Below are positions 26,701 to 35,700 of a stretch of DNA of 64,000 bases, in pieces (the first letter of the stretch is position 1; every line of letters starts with the position of its first letter). Below the pieces are notes generated by a model. That model ran no database searches and was not told the DNA's origin. It saw only the letters and a list, made by a program, of their open reading frames with translations. This DNA is from Rhamnusium bicolor. Taxonomy: Eukaryota > Arthropoda > Insecta > Coleoptera > Cerambycidae. The stretch spans positions 210,001-274,000 of the forward strand of contig JANEYF010005553.1 of NCBI GenBank assembly GCA_029963845.1. The letters are read 5' to 3'. The translations under genes and the position numbers were made by a program.

Positions 26701-29700
26701 GTACCATTTTTCGGTTTTTTGCAAATACCTCCCAAACCATCAACTTTTCCAACAAAATACCTATTATAGAAAATAATCTAGAGTAAATTTGATACAAAAA
26801 TGTTCTTTACCGTTTGTCTCTAAAGTGAACCGTTACGATGCTACGACCATTCAAAGTGGAACCCTTTTTGATTCTTGCGGAAAAGTTATCGAAATCATAT
26901 GCCATATCAAAGTTTCTACATGTTATAAGTACATTCAGTTCAGATTCAGTACATTTTACAAGTAGACTTCATTACTTTCTCACCGAGGGCGCTGGCAACA
27001 CTGTGTATGTGGGGATAGTAACACCTGCAGATGCAGCTGGCTTGCCGCGCTCGGCCTCCCATACAGCTGGCAACGCTGCTCCCATACCACAGCAGTGTCA
27101 TGAACGATCTGGTTGAGTGTATACGTGTTTACGGACAAAATAATCAATCAAGATTGTAGTTTGAGAAAGTGCGGCAATGGCCGCGGCTGGTAATCCAACC
27201 GTTTGTTTTATTTGTGAAAAAGGTTTAGAAGATGGAGACACTATTATAGTGAAGGAGAGAGGATTAAGAACCTTACGTGAAAGTAGTGTGAAAAGACGTG
27301 ATAATAGACATGTGCAATTACAAGGATTGCAGAATGTTACGGTTCATGTTAAGTGCCAAAAATCGTATACCAAAGACAAAAATATTGCCGCGGCAATAAA
27401 ATCCTGGGAAAGGGCAACAACGGACCGATATCACGGCTCTTGCGCGATAACATTCTTCAAGAGTTCTTCCACATCGACAAGGCCACCTGGTCGGCCCGAA
27501 GCATCACTGCTGCTTTCGAGTACGCTTGCTCTTATATGGAACGAAATCGAGAAGAATGTCAATTCACATTCAAAGAGATATTCGAAGATTTTGAGGGCTA
27601 TATTCCTAATGAGAAAACGTTGAAAAACAATATGGTGCTGATATCATTGTCACAGCAAGAAAAAACAATGAATCGGTGATTTGTTTTCGCGACACAGGCT
27701 ACAAAATACTCACGGAAAATTGGTACCATTGTCGAAAGATCGATGATCAGGAGGAGCGTCTAAGAATTGTAAAAGCCGCAGCAGACATAATAAGGGAAGA
27801 TATAAGATCCACGATCTATGATACAGAAACCTATCCTCTATCCGATTCATTTTTTGACGATGCTGCAAGTGATGTTCCCCAATCGTAGGTACTAATCCCC
27901 TAATCGTAGGTACTTTGCCACAGCTGTTTACATTGAAAAGCTGTTATACTTGTAACAAGTTAACAGCTTGTGCACCTGGAATGCTGACAAATATTTATAA
28001 CATGTAGAAACTTTGATATGGCATATGATTTCGATAACTTTTCCGCAAGAATCAAAAAGGGTTCCACTTTGAATGGTCGTAGCATCGTAACGGTTCACTT
28101 TAGAGACAAACGGTAAAGAACATTTTTGTAGCAAATTTACTCTAGATTATTTTTTATAATAGGTATTTTGTTGATGAAGTTGATGGTTTGGGAGATATTT
28201 GTAAAAAACCGAAAAATGGTACCTTCTTAGGGCCAGAAGGGCCAACGCCCTTCGCTCGAGGGGGAAAACTTGGGAGAGTAATATCTGGGTCCAAATAAAG
28301 CGATTAAAGCAATTTCCAGCTTTCCACTAATTATTTCCTTATTGAGGCTTTTTTTCGACCTGTCGCCTGGCCTAATAATTTCATGTGTTTTTCTTGTTCA
28401 TCTACCATGTAACGAAATAAATTGAATGACCTTTCCCATTTTGAAAATAACATTGCCCATAAAAACCTGTGTTTTTAAAAATGTATACTCACCCTCCTAT
28501 AGTTGCCAGTTTGGTACTTTCCAGTTGTCGTGCCGCCTCTTCGGTACGTTTCAATAAGAGCACTTTTTGTGAGAGACTTCTGAAATGCATGTCTTGCAGG
28601 AGGGCTGCACGCCTACGACTCGTTTCGCACCTAGAAATTACTACGAGAACGCATTTCTCGGCATTGTAACTAATGTAACCGGCACCGATAGCCTTTTTGG
28701 AATTCCTTGTGAGCATTTTCTATCTTGGCGCTACGGAAAAACAAACGAATAAGTTAAAATTCACTGGAACTTATTACTTGTTAGCAAATAGACTTACTAT
28801 TCACGAACATCTTCAGGAACTTCGATTTCAAATTTGTGGAACATGCTTCGTTCAATAGGCGGGTTGTTATTTTTCACTCTTAGCCGATCGTTACTAACTA
28901 TTTCTCTGTAAGTCGTGTCCCAGCCCATGTACTCCAGTACGTAAAAGTCGCCCTTCATCATCTGCAAAAATTACAACAAAAAAAATCGTTTGAATTGAAG
29001 CCAGTCAGACTTTATGTTGCTAAAAAATACAATCTGTTCAAAATCAAATGTTTTCGTTGAAATGTATAGGGTGTCCCAAATAAATGATCCAAAATTCACT
29101 TTGATATCTCTTACCGCTTTCGAGATATAGGCCAATACTAACTTTTTTTGAATTTTGGGTAGGTCCTTTAACTTTTTTATTTTTTTATTTTCTTTCAAAC
29201 GGAAACAAGTTTCTAAGGGCACTTTTTTACGTAGAGTAAAATTTCGAAATAATATACGAGTCGTAGATTTTCATTTATGCACCCAATTCCACTTTTTTTT
29301 TTTTTAAATGAAAATCATAGTAGGCTCAAAAAAATTGTTATTTTCCCAAGGTTGTCGTAATAACGAATAACAAATTTTTTTAAAAGTGTAAGTTTTGATT
29401 AAAATGATTAAACTCATGTTTATTATTGTTTATATTCATTTAGATTTTATTGTCTTCTTTTTAAAGATAGATTGCAAATGTATTTTTCTACAACCGAGCG
29501 AGAAGTACAACTTGTTGCACTTTTCCGAGGAGCGAGCGTTTTTTTTACTTTGTCGCTCTAAAGTAAACGCTTAGTTACCATGGAAACTATAATAAAGAAA
29601 CGTCTACTGTACCTGCGCCTTGACACAAAAGTAAGCATTGAGGGCATTTGACAATTTTGTGACCAGCGCGTGATTTTAAGATCGTTCTCGTACAATAAAA

Positions 29701-32700
29701 ATGTGAAAATTCAATGGAAAACGATGAAATTAGTGAAATTTCGTGCACTCCGCCCGAAACATTTCTACAAAAACATGTGTAACGCAAATTGATGCTCACA
29801 TTTTGAAATCTGAACTGTCAAATTTGAGGTTATCAATAATTAATTTTTACCAAACATTTTTATAAAAACACTGGTTGTAGAAAAAATCCTGTGTGTAATT
29901 CGAGCGCAAAGTGACACTGCCGCTCTCTCGATAGCCGCGTTCCGCTACGCGTCGCGCGTCAAACTTCTCGCTCAGAGCGACAATATATCACTTTGCGCTC
30001 TTAATACACAAATAGTTATTTCATGCACACGAGTGTTACACAGTGTGATCCACTTTGAATGGAAACGTCCCTGTAAAAAATGTTTATTATCCGATTTTAA
30101 AGATAAATCATCAAAGGCTTTACTTTCTGACAAAAATTTAGAGATTGGATTCAATTTTCAAGACCTATTATGATTTCTTTTCAATGTCAAAACTTAACAA
30201 ATTTAGTTTGCGATTTTTTTATTGAAATTCTAACTACACCGCTGGATTCAGTAACCTCTCAAATGAGTAAATTCGAAATTTCATGAAAAAAATATTGAAT
30301 AATCACAGATTTATTACTAAAGTTGCTATATTTATTGTCTTAAAACATTTTTTGAAACCTCTTTGTGGCCATCTTTCACTCCTGTATTGTTATCGACTCT
30401 CTCCCAACCACATGGATGTAATGACTTTTTTTTGTTGAAATTATACCATTTACAATGTATATTAAAAAAATCACTAGTCACAATTATCAATTTTAAGAAA
30501 AAAATATGTTAGTACCAGTTATGAGACATCTATGTGATGACACTCAGCCATTTTCACTTCTTAAAGGTACACAGGGTGGCCAAAAAGGATTTTTAAATTT
30601 ACAAAATTTTTGAACTGATTTTCTCGACTTTTTCAAATGGAACACCCTGTATATTTTTGGACGATGTGATGTAGGATTGAAAAGCGAACAATTTTTGTAC
30701 GTACATTCCTATGGCTATTTGTTACCTTTTTCAATATATTGAACAATAACTGCAAAATTCAGCAATAAAAATTAAAAATTTGTTTTTTTTTTTTAAATAA
30801 TTCAAGAGAAGGTATTATAATGAGTAGGGCTGTCAAAAATGTTCCGTGGGACAGTGGCGTACGCGAAATTAACTAATACGAGAAACAATAAACTGTTACA
30901 ATTTATAACAATGTGTAAAATTTACCCTCTTAACTAGCTTGATGAACTAACTTGCTTAACACTTATCACAAACTGGAGAAGATGTGTAGCCATTTTGCAG
31001 CATCAATATGTTTCTATGGTTGTCTCCATGAGTGATGTTCGCTTTGGTGAAAATATATTCTTATATTTTGATAACGACCGTTCGACATCTACTGATGTAA
31101 TACACGCATACATAAAATAGTCTTTGAACGCATTTAACGGATCTGGGGCTGCACCATCACATATTTGTCTTAATTTGGTCTTTATTTAACACACTTGCGA
31201 ACTTTTCTTTAACGCGCTCATTTGTTGCATCACCTATACCGTGTAGCAGTAGATATACTTCGTCCACTATTTGCAGTGACTCCGCTAACGACAACGCACT
31301 GTTTTCTAATTTTTGTATGCTTTCATGTAATGGTTTATAGTTCTTCGCAATATTTTTTAAAGCTGTTTCAACGGAAATATCTTCGAATTTTGTCTGGCTT
31401 TCCTTAATAGCTGTAGCCTCATCTGGATTGAATTGTAGTATCACAGCTTTTATTTGTTGGAAATATTCAGCATAATAAAAAGCTGCCTGCAACCATGTTG
31501 CCCAACATGTAATAATCGGCTGTGGTGGTTCAGGAATACCGGGACACTTGCCATTAAGTGCACGGAGACGTTTAGGAGATTTAAGAAACACTTTTTTTTG
31601 TACTTGCTATTAATGCATCCACCTCTGGAAAACCTTTTCGATTAGTTTCTGCCAGAAGATGTAAAGCATGCACTTTACACGTAACATGTATAAACGTACA
31701 ACCTTGTTCTTGCAAAGAACGGCCTACCAAACGCATTGTCACGGCGCCATCAGTCACAAACATCAATACTTGACTTTTTGACAGTTCAAATTTTTCTAAC
31801 GTCTCCAGCACCACCCTGGTAATTGTTTTGCTAGTACACTGACTTAGTATTTTGCTAGCTAGTAACAGTGGAACTGTCGGTTTAAGAGGGTCCAGTTCTC
31901 GTACTATAACACTTAAAATATAATTTGTTTTTACAATCTGTTGTCTCATCAACAGATAACCACAGCCGTGTATGTTTTAATTCACATTTCATCTTATTTA
32001 CGTGTACAGTTGGTAAATAGTTATATAACGTTGTGCGACTTGGTAACTTCACCTAGGCATTAATAGTAAATCAAACATAAACTGTGTTGCCGAAGGCACG
32101 CCATTTTTTTTATTTTTATGGTGTACACTATTTACGTGAAGTCCACAATCACGCTTATCCCAACACATCAAATCTTTCTCGCACACTTTACAAATTATTT
32201 TAGCACCATTATAGAATAAATTCGGAAATTCACCTATGAATTTATTCACTTTGTCAGCAAATGGCCGTTTTCTACCCCTGCGTACGTCTGCCATGCTTTA
32301 TTATTAAATTAATATCAACAATGCAGTATAACAAATAAAACAAAAACACAAAAACAATATGCAATACGCCCAAGTGACTTAACGTGTACACAACTCGAAA
32401 GCTAATAATAAACTGGACTGGAGAAAGAGTATCGCGGTCAAGGTGAATGCCGGCGACAGTAAGTACATCTGTACTCTACGACCATGACACACAGAAACGA
32501 TTTGCAGCTTTAATAATAAGCATGTTACATGATGCCCATAAAAACATCACACCAACACCAATCTAAAATTTGAAGGAAACGATAATAAATGCTTCTAGAA
32601 GTATCACTGGCAATTTTATGAACAGTAGAAACCTCATTCTAAAGACGTATAGAAATGTGTCAATCAAAATGGGCAACGTGGAGCACTTTTTATAATATCT

Positions 32701-35700
32701 TCTCTTGAATTACATGAAAATTTTGTTTTTATTTTTATTGCTGAATTTTGTAGTTATTGTTCAATAAATCGAAAATGGTTACAAATATGGATGTACGTAC
32801 AAAAAATGTTCGTTTTTCAATTCTACATCATATCGTCCAAAAATATACAGGGTGTTCTATTTGAAAATATTGAGAAAATTCAGTTTAAATAGTTGTAGAT
32901 TTAAAAACTATTTTTGGCCACCCTGTATACTATACTTTTAGGAAGGGAAAATGGCTGTGTGTCATCACACAGATGTCTCATAACTGGTACTAACATATTG
33001 TGACTAGTGATTTTTTTAATATACACGTGTAAATAGCATAATTTCAACAAAAAAAATCATTACATCCAAGTGGTTGGGAGAGAGTCAATAATAATACAGG
33101 AGTGAAAGGAGGCCACAAAGAGGTTTCAAAAATTTTTCTGATATACATGGCATTCTATTTAATAAAATGTTACTTGACTCTGTAGAATCGTCTTGGCTCA
33201 CCCTGTATATTCGAAAATGATTTCCGGTTATAGACTTTTTTAAATCAAGTTTCTAGCTATCATAGAACTCGACATATCGAAGTCAGACGCACTATTGCCC
33301 CACCCTGTATTGTTTGTGTTGTGGTTAATAGTTGTTTGGTATTGTGTTGAAAAAGTAGGATTACATCCTTTATCCCCTTTTCCTTATTTTCCATAATTAT
33401 TCTTACTGGATTACCGAGGAATTTCAACAACTTTTTTTTTTTGGGCAAGTTTTCGACCTATTTTTGAATTTGTTAACATTAAATATTGGATAGATGGTAA
33501 ATTATAGATAGTCTACTTCTCTATATAGTATCGTATCCTGAGCTTGGTTTATGCAATTACCGTAATCTAAAGAAAAATTTAACAAAGGCAACAGTAAAGT
33601 AGTACATGGTAGTCAAATAATAAGAATAATTCTTATACAAATAACATAATAGGCCTTGAAAAACAATATCACTCCGTTTATTTCCAGGAGTTACTCATCT
33701 ACTACTGTAGATTGTTTCAAAGAATAATAACTTTTCATGGGTACTGTTCAAAGTATTATACATGCTGAATTTTAATTAATTGTCCTTAAAACTGTATAAT
33801 TAAAAAATAATAATAAAAATCACCATGTATCTCAAAAACCTAGACGTTTAGGATATGTTTATACGAAAATCATGCAAGGAATTACCGTTCAAAGTTTGTC
33901 CACGTACTTAATTAACAACCTGTATAAGAAAACAAGAAATTTAAATGTAGACTATGTAAAGGCGTTTGCCCCAGATTTTCATGTCTTGCCACTGGTGATA
34001 TTGTTTTTGAAACATATTTAGTTTCCTATGATTCTAAAAGGGAACAAGCGTCCAAAATTAGTTAATATTTTAGGATTTCCATAATCAATCAAACCCAAAT
34101 TATCAAAATTTATCAAATTTGCATTTTTATTTGATTTGCTATAGGACCCCTATTTCAAACGATTTTATAAACTGCTGAGCAAATAATACTAAAGTGACTT
34201 TTGATTACAGTAACGTAAACATTAACTAGAACCATAAATCACCCAAACAAATAATCACATTAATAATAAACAAATATTATGAAAATGAAATATGATATAA
34301 TTTAATTATCGGTAATTTCCGATAATTCCTTGCTGATGCAATTTTATGTATTCTTGTTAGAATTTTAAGAAATGGACAACAATGATTTTTTTTTGTATTT
34401 TCACAACTATTCACAGAAGATAATTTGATATTTTAGGTACGAGATACAACAAAATGGAATTAAAATTTGATATTAATAATATAGATTGCAACCTCAAGGC
34501 AAGCAATCATAAATCGACACTTCATTTTCAGTTTTATGAATGAAATCAATAGATATTACGTCATTAATAGAGCGAAGATGCGAAAAATTAGAACGTTTCA
34601 ATTTGAATAGTACCATTTAAAATTTATTTTGAAAAATATCTCAAAAATAATCACAAAGCAGCTATAGACACAGGTATTTCAGAATCACCGTTCCTTCTCA
34701 GCAGGGCACACTTTAAGCAATAATTGTTGTTCCCAATATATCTCACACCGTTTCTTAAGTTACATTACACTGATGAGGAACATCAATTCTGAAACAGCTG
34801 TCCGTAGCTGTGTCAAGTCTTCTCTTTGAGTTCTACAGTACGATTCCCTTTTAGATCATGTGGAATAAATCCACACATTACATTTACTTTATGTATTTTG
34901 AATAATATACTAGTTGTGTGAAAATTATATCTATTAATCGATAAGCATATAACGCCATCAACACAGCTTTCTTTGTTGTACTTTCTTGAAACTCCTATGC
35001 CTCGAAGACATTTCGATTTTAGCTACAAGTGCAACATATGCATAAAAGATATTTTTCAAACCAGTCGAAAAAACAGTCTAAACAGGCCCTTAAAATATGT
35101 GGAAAAGAATACTGAATAACATCCCGTATCATAGTTCCACAAAAACATTTTCTTACTGCAGGAAAAAAAGCGTATATACTTAATAGCATTAATTGTGCAA
35201 ATTGGTAAATAAAAACAAACCAAATTTTAATAAATTAACATTTTATCTATATGAGGAACTGATAATTTTTATTTATTACTCATCAAAATATACAATTTCG
35301 TCCTTCACAAATAACAAGATAAAATATTTAAGTAGATAAAACGTTACAATAGATATTCAAATCATTATCCCTCAAAAAGTTATTGACGTTTACTTGAACT
35401 TGGCATAAAATATACTAATCTGGATAAATACCGCAACACTTAGTATAAGTTAAGTAATTTATTTGAAATTTTTACAGAAAAGGCACATCAATATAACAAG
35501 AAATTTTCAATAAGAAACAATAATAAATAAAAAAATATATTTGATAATGAAATGAGTTGCTCCACCATGAATTTGTATGCGTTCATTTACTTTTGTATCA
35601 GATGATTGATGTCATCTTAGCGTATATCATTTCAAGTTTCTTGTATAGAAGGCTGAAGATTATTGACATTGCCTGGGGAGTGGGGTAAATTGCCCAGTCT

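Larger units (their letters stand above)
30570..32925. mobile_element. Middle element, TA-flanked, CACAGGGTGGCC / GGCCACCCTG ends (level 2)
   Basis: Both ends are flanked by TA (30568-30569 and 32926-32927), as for Tc1/mariner-type MITEs. Arms of about 245 bp (30570-30815 and 32690-32925) are inverted copies. Removing the hAT insertion leaves about 660 bp of non-coding hairpin sequence. Confidence 0.78.
30346..33137. mobile_element. Outer palindromic element (level 1 of a triple nest)
   Basis: Arms at about 30346-30567 and 32928-33137 are inverted copies (shared GAAACCTCTTTGTGGCC, TCCCAACCAC and CATAACTGGTACTAACATAT-type blocks). At its centre sits a second element with CACAGGGTGGCC ends, which in turn contains a hAT copy. 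Without the insertions the outer element would be only about 430 bp. Confidence 0.75.
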
